In this document: one piece after another, positions 48,301 to 58,918 of the stretch
How positions within the stretch are numbered: position 1 is the stretch's first letter
How the letters are laid out: each line of letters opens with the position of its first letter
NCBI GenBank assembly: GCA_008638375.1
Contig: CM018031.1
Span: 13,136,062-13,200,061 of the forward strand
Length of the DNA: 64,000 nucleotides
Direction of reading: 5' to 3'
Origin: Nyssa sinensis
Taxonomy: Eukaryota; Streptophyta; Magnoliopsida; Cornales; Nyssaceae
Position numbers and translations under genes: made by a program
Notes under the pieces: generated by a model
Databases searched by the model: none
What the model was told of the DNA's origin: nothing
What the model saw: the letters and a program-made list of their open reading frames with translations, nothing else

Positions 48301-51300
48301 GGCCTTTGTTCAAGGTCATGCAATTTGACAAAATAAGTGTTGAAGATAATTAGTGGTTGGAGTGGCCGTTCTCGGAGGAGATGTGGGAGGCTGTGTAAAG
48401 TTGTGATGGGGATAAGCCTCTTGGGCCAGATGGGTTTACTTTTTTTTAGCATTGTTGGGAGATTGAGAATGGAGTAACAACCATCAACTATAACCCCAAA
48501 AGAACTAGATTTTGTAAGCAACATAGAGGAAGAATGAAGGGAATATCTTATCGAGATAATCATATTTGTTTTAGTAAATTTGCTCTTCAGGCACTTGAAC
48601 CCTCGGTCTGCTTGCTCCTACAAAAGTTCATCCAATGTGTCTCTTAGTTTTCTCCGAATACGAGTTGTTTCCGGAGTCCCTGACCAGTCCATCGGGATGT
48701 TATTGCTACTATGGGTAATTTGAGCGTAGCCTAAATGCCTCATTTATTGTGTTGATTCCTAAAAAAATGGGTAGTAGATCTAGAATATTTTTGGCCAATC
48801 AACTTAGTTGGTAGTGTATACTTGATTATTGCAAACACTTCAGCTTTATGGCTGCTACAGGTGTTAGATGGCTTGATATTTGAATCTCCAAATGCAATTG
48901 TAAGTGGAGGGAAAATTTTAGATGTGGTTTTGAATCTTTCGATAGCAAATGTGTGTGTGGATTCCAAGTGCTAAGGCAGGATTGTTATGTAAGTTGGATG
49001 TTGAGAAGGCATACTATCATACCAATCAGAATTTCCTAATCCATGTTATAGAGAGAATGGGATTGAGAAGCCATTGGTGGCAATGGATTTTTCTTTTTGT
49101 ATGTCCACGACACAATTTTTTATACTTGTGAGCAAGAATGGAATAATTTGGGAGCACGGAGTGAGGTAAGAAGATCCCCTTTCTCTTTTGTTATTTTTAT
49201 TGGGGATGGAAGTTCTCGGTCATATGTTGTCTATAGTTGTCGATTAGGGGGGGATTACTTGCATGGTTTTGAGGTAGGAGGAGTGAGAGGAAACCTATTA
49301 ATGGTTTCTTTTTTCTTTTTTGGTTTGGAAACCATCTACTACCCTTCTTTGGTGCCTTGCTTCCAATCTAAGATTATACTTCACAAACGCAAGTGCATTT
49401 AATCTTTGTTGCTCCAATCAATTCCTTATTTTAGAATCCACCTATTTTAAAGACTCGAAATTAAAACTAAAAATAAAATAATCAACCAAACTACCAAATG
49501 ATACTTCTCATGAGCCATATACCTAATCAAATGTATTCTATTTTCTCTCACATCCCGTAGCATTACAAGTCAAGCTAAGCATGCGAATAGCAAGTTGTTG
49601 CAATCCCAAACAAGCTCCTCCAAATGATTCGCACCACAAGGCTATTAACATTACAAGTAAGTTATTAACTAATTAAAATAATTGTGTTTCTTAGTTTCAT
49701 TAACATCAAGGTATTATTTATAAATTTATCTGGTTGTTTCTTATTCCTCATTTGAATTGCTATATCCATCCTAAACATCTTCTCAGCATTGTAGAAAGTA
49801 TCCAACTGTCTATCCATTTTTTCTATTACAATTAGAGAATGACACATTCTTTGAATAGTCTCATAGAGCCCCCCATCTTTATCTCATAGTCCGCATTAAA
49901 TTCAGAAGAATAGTGAAATCTACAATAGGTATTTAAAAACATAAATAATATATTTTTTTTTACCTTGGATTGAGAAAATAGGCGGCTGCATGAAGGGGCC
50001 TATGCAATTGCATATTTCATCTTTTAAATGATCTCCCATCAAGGCTTGTAATGCTTTTAAACTCTTCGAATTTATTTTTTTCATTTGTTCTTTTGCATTG
50101 TCCATTTCTTCATAAATGTAACCCACGGTTGGTTTAAGATCCCACCTTAGTACTTTCACTAATGGTAAAACACACTTCAAGCAATATTTGATTGATCCCC
50201 AAAAGTTTGGGTCAACTAAAATGATGTCCCTCACTTTAACGCCATCTCCCTTCTTGGAGTATTGACTCCTTTGCCACTCCTCAGAAGCAAACATTGCTCT
50301 AAGACCAATTTTCTTCTCATGTAAACTCCTCAAAGTCAAGTATGAGGTAAAAAAATGTCGTCACACCAGCTCTCACTAATTCCCTATTCCTAGTGTGTTT
50401 TGTGATGAGACTTAACACCCAAGAATGCATGTAAATGTAAACCGTAATTTTTTTGGCCTTTGAGATTGTCTCACTATATATAGGAATGTCCCCAGTGCCT
50501 GCCAAAATAAGGTCCAAGCAATGTGCAGTACGAGGAGACCAAAATAATTTCTTTCTTTTTGCCATCAATAATTCTCCAACTTCTACATAAGCTGATGGAC
50601 TATCAGTCACAACTTGGAGGACATTATCCTCCCCAATCTCCTCAACCAATGAATCAAGAATCTCAAACAAATTATCCACATTCTTAATAATGTTTGAAGT
50701 GTTAATACTTTTAAGAAATATTGTCCCCCTTGGACTGTTTACCAAAAAGTTAGTAATAGATCGATGATTTCTATCAGTCCATCCATCAGACATAAGAGTG
50801 CACCCGTTTCTTCCTACACTCAACTTTATAAGTTTCCAATAACCCATTTTTAATTGAGTCTGTTTTTTTCCCCAAAAAAGCGCATCGCACCTTGTAATCC
50901 CTTTCCAAATGAAACAACAGACTCCAATATTCTTTGGAAATAAACATCATTGACCAAATTTAAAGGAAGAGCATTTGCATACAAGCATCTACAAATATCT
51001 GAACACATTATTTCTATCCTTTTTATTCAACATTGTATTCAGAGTATGAGGGGGGGCTGTGTTTATTTTTTTACCAATGTCACTTCCGATTACTTGCACA
51101 TTATCTTCATCAACACAAACATTGACATCTTTACTTCTAAAGGTTACTATGCATTTCAACTACTTCATTTGAGCACTTTTTGCAAGCGGCTACATCTTTA
51201 CGAGTGTCCGCCAAATAATTTTTCATTCTTGAAATGCCCCTCCAATAGGCATTTCCGTAGTGAATGCATGTTAGTTTCAACCTACGATCTTTCTCTTTGA

Positions 51301-54300
51301 CCACTTTTTCACAGTGGCCCCAAGTGGGATCACTGCGTCTGCCACTGGTCTTTGTTGTGGTCTTTTTTATCGTGTATTCAAAGAGGCAAAACTAAAATAT
51401 TATCAAATAATGCAGGAATTATGATACTAATATATTCAAAAAATCACAAAACATATATGGATATAAATAACTGAACATTACAGTGAGTCAGCAATTACCG
51501 ATTACACATGAAAAATAAAAGAATTCAACAACTAATTGAAGTATTAAACAACAAGAACAAAGGCCAAATAAGAACATAAAATACATTATACAATCAAAGA
51601 AAGAAAGTTGAACAGAGGTAAACAAGAATAAAAGCAATCAAGGGTTCCGAAGAGGGGAAAAAAAAGAGAGGAAGCTGAATACAAATTATAGAATCAAAGA
51701 ATTGAACAAATACCTCAAGATCAGAGATAGTTGGTCGATGAGAGAGTTCGTCAATCAAAGCAAGCCAGAAAGATAGGTTTTCGAGCAATGCTAGTCATAG
51801 AGAGAGCGGTCGCAAATCGAGACCAACTGTTGTCGATGGTTGTGGACAAGGGAGAGGTCGTCGTTGTCGACCTTCAATCAAGACCAACACAGTTGATTAG
51901 GGTTTGTGAGACTGAGAAGGAAGGATGATTTGGGGCTTAGGGTTTTTGTCGATCACAGAGAGAAAGAGAAGGGTGCGATCGATCGTCTAGATCAGGGAAG
52001 ATCCATTTATAGCATCTAACACGACGTCATTTTTTGTAAGGCAAAACGAAAAAAGAAAAAACATAGAACACTGTCGTTTTTGTAAGCCTCCCATATCGTG
52101 CGATAAGTACGATACATATCGTATCATTATCGTATTGTACAAAACCATGTAAAACGATACAAAATTACCTCCTGTATTGTTTTTCCTCTATCTTGTGATG
52201 TATCGTACTATACGTATTGTGTATCATATGTTTTTGACAACTATAGTTGGGGGTTATGGAAATCCATATAAAGGGGCGGGGAAACGTGTGCTCAATTTAT
52301 TCATTTTAAGGTGGGTAATCAGGTGCAATCGTGATCTTTGGTGAGGGGATAAATTATTGAAGGATGAGTTCCCAGCTTTTTCTTTTAATGTCATTTATAG
52401 CCAAGGAGGACGTAGTTGATTTTATGCAACAATGAGATTGTGCGGAATGTTTGTTTTGTTATTAATTCTAAAGATTGGGAGCTTGAGGAGGGCTGATGGG
52501 CTCATAGAGTATATTAGGGAAAAACGCTATTCAAGATCTTTGAGAGACGAAAAATGAGAAAGAAAAATACACACAAGAACACCTGTGTAGTTCACCCAAA
52601 CTAAGGCCACATCATAGGAGGAGTTGATATTTTCACTATGCTTTGAGACAAATAGTTACAGAATACATTTTACATCGATAGATGCCCTTAAATAATGTAG
52701 TTGGATCTGTGAGACGTGTAGTTAAGTGTATAATATATCAAGGTCCACACTATCTATCAAGGGTGGAGGTAGGGGGTCGGGATGAGGATGTGGTAGTTTG
52801 GAAGGAATTAATTTGTTGTTTTGGGGGGGGGGGGGGGGGGGGGGGCATTTTTGGGTAGAACATATTATTCTACTTTGAGTTGGTGTGTGTTTCCTTGGCA
52901 GATTGTGTGGAGGTCAAAGGTTCTGTTAAATATGGCATTTTCGAGTGGGTTGTCGCTTGGGGGAGGATTCTCGCACTTGATAATCTCATTACTCTACATT
53001 TTATTATAGTGAATAATTGTTGTCTTTGCAAGACAAATGGCAAATATATGGACCACTTACTTTTGCATTGTGAGGTTACTAGAGAGTTGTGGGTGGTAGT
53101 TTGGTCATAATTTGGCTTTCAATGGGTCATGCCATAGTGGGTGATTGGTGCTTTATTGTGTTGGTGAGGTGTCTAGCTTTCGAAACAAAAAAAGAAGCAT
53201 GCTTGGTGTACTACTCCAGTATGTTTATAGTGGTGCCTTTGGTGTGAATGAAATTGGTGGACTTCTGACGCCTAATAAGCATAGGCTTGTCTTGGAAGCT
53301 AGAGCATCTGAGTCGACATGTCTCGAACATGGATATGCTTCAGACTTGCTCGATACATTAAAATTGAGTATCTAATTTTTTTTCTCAATTTCAGACACAT
53401 TCTCAACATGTTGGGACACGTCTGGACTCTGAACATGTTGATTGTGATGGAAGATATGAAGACGAAGCAATTTTTCAGAGGTCAATTTTCAATTTTTTAG
53501 AGTATTCAAAAAAAATTAATTAAGGAGAAGAGATCAACGGACTGTCAGTAAAGAAAAGAGTAAAAGAGTTTCCTGCAATCACGATGTGGACACCAAACAA
53601 GAGAGATACCCAGGTATGTTGTTCTTCTTTTTTGGCATTGAGATCTCTCTTCCAATAGCAATATCTTTCTTTGCCTTCCCTCATCTCTCTCTGATCCTGT
53701 TTCAATGCATTGAAATCTCTCTCTTCTCTCGGCAATCTCTCTGCCCCTTCTGTCTCATCCTTTTTGTGTATTTTGACGCTTCCCGACTCCCTCGCCTCTC
53801 TATTTGACGCTTCATGAATGTTCCTGAAGCCAACACCCTTTAGTTTTAACACGTGAGGCGGACAACCCCCTCCCTTTTTCTTTTAACGTGCGAGGGAATC
53901 CCCCCTTTCTTTTAAAGTTTTGACACGTTAATATTAACAATTTTTTATTTCCTAAATTGTTTAAATTGGTTTAAGTTATATTTAACTCATTTCTTTTAAC
54001 TTTTATTATTAAAAATATTTTAAAAAATAAATCCTTCGGTATGATTTGATTTTTATTATTTGATCTTTGTTATTTGTGAATCAAATAATATTGTTTAAAA
54101 TTTTAATTAGTGTACTTTACTAATATACTTATTTTATATTACTAAATTAGTCCTAAAATTTTATATTAATTTTTAGTAAATCAACTTAATGAAACTTGTA
54201 TAGTCATTATTATTAATATTAATGCTGATAGGTAGTCTTGAAATTGATTGAAATCGTTTTCGAATTGGATTATGTGATCATATATACATAATATATATAT

Positions 54301-56047
54301 ATACACACACACATATATAAATGTATATTGTTCAACGTGTTTTCGATGTGTCCGTGCCCCCTTTTTTTTTGAAGTCGACATGTCAGTGTCGTGTCGTATC
54401 GTATCCGTGTACTGTGCTTCTTAGTTTGACGGGATGGAGCTGCTGTTGTAGAGGCTGAAATATTTGTTTTCGTGAAGTTAGGTTGTTGGGTTATGGGGAA
54501 TCCATCTGTCTTTGTTTAAGTTTTTGAATTTCTTGAATGATTTGAGAATGTAGGGTTTTGTGCTGCTGATTTTGTTCTATTTTGGGTTGCACAAACTTTT
54601 TTGAAAAAAAAGATGCTCTGGATCCTAAATGTTTTCTGAAATTGATAGTCCTTCGCTCAGTTCATGTTTTGGTAATCAATGGTATGACCTTTTTAAAGCT
54701 GGTTGCACCATTCATCCAGGATTGTTTTCATGGTTAACCTCAGTGTGGAATAAAATAAAAATGAATATAATTGTTTAAATTCAAACCTTTATAGTTTTTT
54801 TCCCATGGACTCCTCAATGCTATGGAGAAAGAAGCTTAGACTGTTACATATATTTTGAATGGATTAAGACTTCATCATTAAGGTGCATGACTTTCATTTC
54901 TACATCTTTCCATCCCAGTCCAATGATAAGCTCCTCAGATGTGAAGTCTTTGGAGATCATTATCATATTGAATGTCATTAAATGAATTATTTCAAATCGT
55001 GCTGCCTTTCCCTTGAAGAATTACAGTAGAGAAATTAGTCCTTGAAAGTGCAAAAGTGTTGCCTAAAATCTACCAGTTAGGGATGTCTAGCTTTTTCGTT
55101 GAGGTTCCCCAGAAAGTATATCCCAGCATGAAAGTACATATTGGCATATTACAGAAAGTGTATTGCCAGATGAAGTAGGATGGCAAACTAGGATTTGTGT
55201 GGCCTGGTGCAAGAAAGCTTTCTTGACTTAGGTTTGCATTTTGTTAATGGGCAAGGTCTTTAGGTTTCAGCAGCAACTTCTTGTATTGGGTTAGTCGACA
55301 ATGAATGTGGATCATCTTTATCCTAACATTCACTTGATTTGCCCATTCTAGAACAGGAAACATGATCAGTTCCTCCATATTTATTATTGAGATGGCTGCT
55401 AAAAATTTATGGTATCACTATTCTAGTCTATGATGCAATCAATTGTTGCTTAATACTTTGTTTAGTTAAATCTAGATGAAATTGACACCTTGTTTTGTAT
55501 AGAGCTATGATGCAATCAATTATTGCAAGGAACAACAGGACTTTCTGTACCCATGACGACCAATGTTCAACATTCTACAGATTTAAGATATTTCAAATTC
55601 ACACCTAGTTTTGTTTAGGAATTTGGGCAGGTTTCTTTCTGTTTGGAAGTGAATTATGAAGTTTTGGAGTATTAGCTCGTTGATTTTTTTATTCGAAATT
55701 ATTAGATGTGCCGAGAAGGGATGAAATTATTAAGTTGCTTTTTATTCCTCTTATTTGACAATTATTACTTTCTCATCATCGTTGTGCTAATGCATTTTGT
55801 GCTCTAACCATGTTACTTTTCCAGGTCTCTTTTCATGTGGAGGCCTAAGGAGAAATCTGAGATTGTGCAACAGAAGGACGAAAAGAAGATTATACTCTGT
55901 GGAAGGGCAGAGAAGAAACCCAGCAAGAAGTTCAAGGGTGAAAGTGATGATTCTGATGATGATATACTCAGCACCAAGGCTAAGAACGCCAAGGCCAAAA
56001 GACCTGGACCTAAATCAACTCCACGTAATCTTAAGGGAAAGCGTTAA
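30327..56047 (+). CDS. DDB2: DDB2, damaged-DNA-binding protein 2 (UV-DDB subunit), intact
   Basis: Nuclear WD40 protein that recognises UV photoproducts with DDB1-CUL4 and starts global-genome nucleotide excision repair. Eleven exons: 30327-30563, 30680-30770, 31570-31697, 32371-32493, 32611-32699, 32836-32956, 39452-39543, 40447-40576, 40918-41166, 41255-41451 and 55825-56047. They total 1680 nt (559 residues plus stop), with all phases matching, all sites GT-AG and no stop. An acidic N-terminus (residues about 15-65) precedes two zinc-knuckle-like motifs: C78-x2-C81-x4-H86-x11-C98, and a CCHC at C103/C106/H111/C116, the plant DDB2 hallmark. WD signatures include GVWDFG, RIWDMR (341-344 WDxR, the DDB1-binding DWD type) and RVWDSIFG. 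The tail is Lys-rich with an acidic patch. Introns 6 (6.5 kb) and 10 (14.4 kb) are swollen by transposons; the others are short. Confidence 0.96.
32999..33523 (-). repeat. Copia 3' LTR (left)
   Basis: This is the 525-bp LTR at the 3' end of the antisense element; it aligns over its length with 38336-38849. It has a TG...CA structure and contains a (CT)n tract near 33203. The adjacent minus-strand 'aatgtggagatt' is the likely polypurine tract. Confidence 0.93.
35168..35842. mobile_element. hAT-type MITE, 675 bp, nested in the Copia element
   Basis: The exact 8-bp target duplication GGTGGAAG lies at 35160-35167 and 35843-35850. The terminal inverted repeats are CAAGGATCAAAATTTCGTTT and CAAGGATCAAAATATCGTTT. 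The subterminal regions repeat 'gaaac.tttcc' words; the core is AT-rich with no transposase. The intact TSD in a decayed host makes it younger than the Copia insertion. Confidence 0.95.
38321..38333 (-). promoter_or_regulatory. Copia primer-binding site
   Basis: Minus-strand TTGGTATCAAAGT lies two bases inside the 5' (right) LTR. It fits the initiator-tRNA-Met primer site (TGGTATCAGAGC) used by most plant Copia elements, with one change in the core. Confidence 0.85.
38336..38849 (-). repeat. Copia 5' LTR (right)
   Basis: This is the 514-bp LTR at the 5' end of the antisense element. It differs from the left LTR by many substitutions and small indels, for example a shortened 'gagtgccgatcggcattcc' region, which marks an old insertion. 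Confidence 0.93.
39642..39740 (+). mobile_element. tRNA-derived SINE, copy 1 (DDB2 intron 7)
   Basis: It shares 'accaccaagcatta.cttgag', 'tggt.t', 'ctccacct' and 'gttcaagtctcaa' with the better-preserved copy at 40676. The B-box is degraded and the tail is lost in a TA run. It lies in sense orientation to DDB2. Confidence 0.65.
40676..40798 (+). mobile_element. tRNA-derived SINE, copy 2 (DDB2 intron 8), with TSD
   Basis: A 15-base direct repeat AAAATATTGTAGGAA flanks it (40661-40675 and 40799-40813). The body starts CCACCAAGCATTAACTTGAG and has a near-perfect pol III B box GGTTCGAGTCCC (about 40731-40742) and an A-rich 3' tail. Long TSD plus tail shows LINE-dependent retroposition. Confidence 0.9.
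42113..42283 (+). mobile_element. Second SINE family member (DDB2 intron 10), with TSD
   Basis: Flanking repeats ATTCAGGGAATA (42101-42112) and ATTCAGGGAGTA (42284-42295) differ by one base. The body starts 'acctgcacgggtaggtcagt' (A-box-like), has a B-box-like 'aggtccaattccc' at about 42166, and ends 'gtgtaactgaaaaaa'. Its sequence differs from the 39642/40676 family. Confidence 0.82.
44502..48137 (+). mobile_element. hAT transposon, near full length (3.6 kb), decayed transposase
   Basis: It inserted into the LINE. The 8-bp target duplication is GGGAAGAG (44494-44501) and GGGAATAG (48138-48145). The ends are CATAGTTGTCAAAAACG and, reverse complemented, CAGGGTTATCGAAACG, with 'gatac.tatcgta' subterminal repeats at both ends. 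Coding remnants on plus include a BED-like region (near 45310-45480, [12 protein letters not shown]), DUF659-like '[18 protein letters not shown]' (about 45790) and a C-terminal acidic end ([18 protein letters not shown]). Stops and frameshifts throughout mean no functional transposase. An internal 107-bp tandem duplication lies at 47607-47820. Confidence 0.9.
48485..48603 (+). other. Nuclear plastid DNA fragment: rpl16 exon 2 start
   Basis: The translated stretch reads [20 protein letters not shown], then [16 protein letters not shown], a close match to chloroplast ribosomal protein L16 just after its intron. It is preceded by 'caactataa' as at the plastid intron end. It lies within the LINE reverse-transcriptase region, so plastid DNA was captured after the LINE inserted. 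It is not a functional gene: only about 40 codons survive. Confidence 0.82.
49330..52246 (-). mobile_element. hAT transposon, inverted relative to the first, 3'-truncated
   Basis: This is the same family as 44502-48137 in opposite orientation. Its 5' end (CTATAGTTGTCAAAAAC on minus) is at about 52246 and it stops near 49330, at the place equivalent to about 47270 of the first copy, so about 0.9 kb of the 3' end is gone. Longer frames survive here: 50847-50317 ([39 protein letters not shown]; the DUF659 region) and 50339-49920 ([20 protein letters not shown]). Stops still separate them. The right flank continues the LINE. Confidence 0.88.
52823..52845 (+). repeat. G23 homopolymer
   Basis: Twenty-three consecutive G residues lie inside the LINE, on the sense strand of DDB2 pre-mRNA. 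Exact length may be an assembly estimate. Confidence 0.9.
53301..54430. other. Unclassified repeat-like block after the LINE
   Basis: The left edge carries 'gagtcgacatgtctcgaaca' and the right edge, reverse complemented, 'cacgacactgacatgtcgac', suggesting a terminal inverted repeat around a mixed interior: a CT-rich stretch at 53620-53810, then AT-rich DNA. A minus-strand open frame (53520-53852) is Arg/Glu-rich from low-complexity sequence and matches nothing I know. Confidence 0.4.
54431..55824. other. Remaining DDB2 intron 10 sequence
   Basis: This is moderately AT-rich unique-looking DNA up to the exon 11 acceptor (CCAG at 55821-55824). No repeat or gene was recognised; it is probably part of the ancestral intron. 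Confidence 0.5.
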
Positions 56048-57712
56048 GCCTGTGAAGGTGAATCTCAAGAATACATACCAGTTGTTATATATAATTGCGG
56101 GATAATCTTTTGACTGGTGGTTGATGGCCTCTATCTGCCAACTTTGTATAGGTAGCTAACTTATTCCACCCCAATTTCCCTTTTTAGGCTGCAACCTAAT
56201 TCTTCTTGTTGATATAATATAGAACAGGATATGCAGCTTTGTAACATCTTTATTTTTGTGTTATTTGCTTTTGTATACAAGGTGCCCACTGTTTCACCAT
56301 CTTGATGCTAAACTAATTCTAGGGTGCATTGTTAGCCGCTTGGATTTTATTTCATTTTTGCAGTCATAAAATTGTACTTATATATTACGTTTTGGCAAGG
56401 ATGTGTGATCTTTAAGTTTGGCAAGTGATTTTTCCTTGGGATCCCCTCTGTGTATGGTAATGGAACTTGGTGACTTAAATTTTTTTGGGATGATGGTAAA
56501 CACGGTAAAACCAGAGGGGCATATTCATCAGACGGCATTTCCATCAGCTGATTTCTTAGTGCCCAAGCAGAAATATGAAGGTTTCTTAGTGGTCCTAATT
56601 TAGTTCAGAGAACCAGACTACCTTGTGCCTGCCATTGTATTGTTGGCAATAGTTTAAATCATATAGTTAATGTGGTACAATGATAGTGTCACATCAATGC
56701 CATGCCATTTGTGATACTAATACATTATTGATCAGATGAAATTTGAGAAATTATTTCATTAGTCTGTCATTATGGGATTCATGTTGGACCCATTGCATTA
56801 CGCAATCATAAATTGAACAATACGATACAATTATGGCTTATACAGGTCATCAATATCACAACAGAAAGATGAGTGCATGAAGATACCAAATTGGTTAATT
56901 TTTACAAAAATAAATAAACTATAGTATAAAGCTTCTAAAAAGAAAACTGTCATTTTTCTCTCTTGTACTCAGAAATAGATGCCCTCCATTTCTAATGAAA
57001 TGGGGAGACACCAAACTCAATTATTATTCCTGAGTGTTTTATTTAACATACCGGACACTCAACCAGGCTGAGAAATTTATGGTGCAGAACAAATCACTAT
57101 GTTATTTATGCAAATGTAATTGACTCAATGAAGAGCCCAAGTGCTAGAATTTTGGAAAATATGCTATAATTTATTCACATTTGATGGCATTTGATAGCTC
57201 AAACTTTTAAAAATGAACTAGTTGTTGGCAGTTTCAACTTGCACACACACATATACATATATACATACACGCGCGCACATCTACACACACGCACAGATGT
57301 GACTGTGTACAGTACACATTATATATATATGCGCAACAAGGGTATGTACAGCTTGGGGAGAATCTATAAAATGCAGCTGGGATGTATAAATTGATTCAAA
57401 ATACAAACTATAAAAAAAAAATGCAACAAATTACAGAGTCGTCAAAGCAGCTCCTCTAGCTTCACCACAAAAGGAAACTAACATTATAGTTTTAATTTAC
57501 TACCACTTATAAGACAAGATCAGTAAAATGAGGAGACACTAATCTAGAGACCAATGCATTAACAATATTTAATTAGCTAATCTCACCTGTATGTTCATAA
57601 AAAAAAAAATGAGACACTAAAGAGCAGTCAAACAACTCATTCAAAGCACTTTTCTGTAATAGAGCCAGTTTGTGGTGCACCACTTTCAACTCCATATGAA
57701 GTCAAAGCTCTC
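56048..57712. other. Convergent intergenic region DDB2 / PRISE
   Basis: It holds the DDB2 3' UTR (to about 56260 by composition), then unique AT-rich DNA and a mixed CA/TA/CG microsatellite at 57240-57330. The two genes converge here. No further gene is seen. Confidence 0.6.
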
Positions 57713-58846
57713 TTATGGAATCACTTTCTCATCTCTCATCTTCTCAATCCAATACAGTATTGAATCCAATGTATTACACCTTGTCATAAACCCTAGCTGG
57801 TTTGCTTTTTCTCGAGACCCCAGCATTTTCACCGGGCACCGGAACAAAACATCCAGGAATCCCCAGTTAGCCAAATCCTCCATCTCTGTCTGAACCAGTC
57901 CCTTCTTCTCCACAATATCTTTCCAGAGTCCTCCCTTGTCAGCCATTGCTGTCAAATACATAAAATCTTGAGAGAACATGTTGTCAGGCACATCCACTCC
58001 AAACTTCAACCCAATAACTGGCCAGATTTCCTTCCATGTGAAGCTCAGGCCATTGATGGCATTGAATGCTTGGCCATCACTGGAATATATTTTATCATCT
58101 GTAGCTGCCCAAATGTGCTGCTCAGCTACCAGCCCAGCATCAGACCCATCAATGCACATCTCTTCCCAACACTCCCTCGTCCCCCCAAACAAAAATGGCA
58201 GATTCAGATGCTTACAGATGGTTCCATAAACACATAAACTGCCCATGAAATTGAACAATGTCGTCTGAGAACAACCCATTATCAAACCAGGCCGCTGCAC
58301 CGACCAAGCAATTTTCCCACCCAATCTCTCCTTCAGCAAGTCCTCCAGGACATAGTAAAAATTGTAGCCTGAGCTCACCCTCGGCCACTCCTCATCATAG
58401 TGACAGACATCATTGACATCAAAAAGGCCCTGCAGAGATACATAATGCTTAGTCCCTGTTTGGAGAGAGACATGCTTTAAAGACTTGGCTTTTGGGAGGA
58501 TGGCATTCAAGGCATTGGACATCATGGCCTTGTTCTGCTCACAACATTCTTGGCTATCCAAGGGAAATTGGCTTGCCCAGGTGACCCAGAACATGTGGGT
58601 CACATCTTGAATCAAAGAGAGCTTCTGTAGGGCTTCCAAATGGTTTAGAAGGTCACAGGAGATGAAATGGTAATTGGGATTTTGGATGGGATTCATCTCA
58701 TGTCTTCTAGCTACGCCATAAACCTTCCATCTATATTTTGAGAGAAGCTTTCTGACAAGCTCCCTCCCCACAAGCCCAGTGACTCCGAAGATGACTGCAA
58801 CATTTTTAATGGGAGCTTCTGCTCTGTTAGATATTTGGACTGCCAT
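57713..58846 (-). CDS. PRISE-family NADPH-dependent enone reductase (progesterone 5-beta-reductase/iridoid-synthase-like)
   Basis: A single uninterrupted frame of 377 residues, near the family length of about 390, predicts a soluble short-chain dehydrogenase/reductase that reduces activated C=C bonds with NADPH. The N-terminal nucleotide site is [10 protein letters not shown] (residues 21-30), followed by YGVARR and SCD. Family signatures are MFWVTWAS (85-92), LQTGTKHY (128-135) with the catalytic Lys133, [10 protein letters not shown] (162-171) with catalytic Tyr165, and [13 protein letters not shown] (181-193). No transit or signal peptide is seen. Start choice: first Met, with a TATA-like site about 65-75 bases upstream. 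It is the likely counterpart of At5g58750, beside DDB2 in Arabidopsis. The natural substrate cannot be deduced; in-vitro substrates of the family include progesterone and small enones. Confidence 0.94.
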   Translation of the reverse strand: MAVQISNRAEAPIKNVAVIFGVTGLVGRELVRKLLSKYRWKVYGVARRHEMNPIQNPNYHFISCDLLNHLEALQKLSLIQDVTHMFWVTWASQFPLDSQECCEQNKAMMSNALNAILPKAKSLKHVSLQTGTKHYVSLQGLFDVNDVCHYDEEWPRVSSGYNFYYVLEDLLKERLGGKIAWSVQRPGLIMGCSQTTLFNFMGSLCVYGTICKHLNLPFLFGGTRECWEEMCIDGSDAGLVAEQHIWAATDDKIYSSDGQAFNAINGLSFTWKEIWPVIGLKFGVDVPDNMFSQDFMYLTAMADKGGLWKDIVEKKGLVQTEMEDLANWGFLDVLFRCPVKMLGSREKANQLGFMTRCNTLDSILYWIEKMRDEKVIP

Positions 58847-58910
58847 TGGGACAGACTTCTTGGATTCTCTGTCTCAGTTCTGACTCTGATCTATCTGCAG
58901 TGACAAGATC

Positions 58911-58918
58911 TATATATG
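58911..58918 (-). promoter_or_regulatory. TATA box of the PRISE gene
   Basis: Minus-strand CATATATAG lies 65-75 bases before the ATG, followed by a short pyrimidine/purine mixed leader, consistent with a 5' UTR of roughly 35 bases. Confidence 0.6.

Larger units (their letters stand above)
42780..53300 (+). mobile_element. L1-type LINE in DDB2 intron 10, broken and nested
   Basis: Degenerate ORF2 fragments run in the correct order on the plus strand. Endonuclease is at 43310-44250 ([11 protein letters not shown], then [17 protein letters not shown]). A linker at 44260-44500 continues at 48138 ([16 protein letters not shown]). Reverse transcriptase is at 48140-49310 ([45 protein letters not shown]). 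C-terminal sequence at 52250-52480 is followed by an RT-associated zinc-binding region at 52870-53110 ([20 protein letters not shown]). Many stops and frameshifts are present. It is interrupted by two hAT elements, a plastid DNA scrap, a non-LINE block at 52500-52760 and a G23 tract. Ends and TSD were not resolved; the left limit is approximate. Confidence 0.88.

Noticed and set aside
48485..48603. Functional nuclear rpl16
   Set aside because: Only about 40 codons are present, with no transit peptide, and it is embedded in a dead LINE.
53520..53852. Arg/Glu-rich 110-residue ORF in DDB2 intron 10
   Set aside because: It comes from a CT-rich low-complexity stretch in a repeat-like block; no family is recognised and no promoter seen.
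10200..58846. Biosynthetic gene cluster linking CPT and the PRISE (iridoid-synthase-like) reductase
   Set aside because: The neighbours include DNA-repair and ubiquitin genes, the same order is recalled from Arabidopsis, which makes no iridoids, and no other pathway enzyme is present; synteny explains the proximity.
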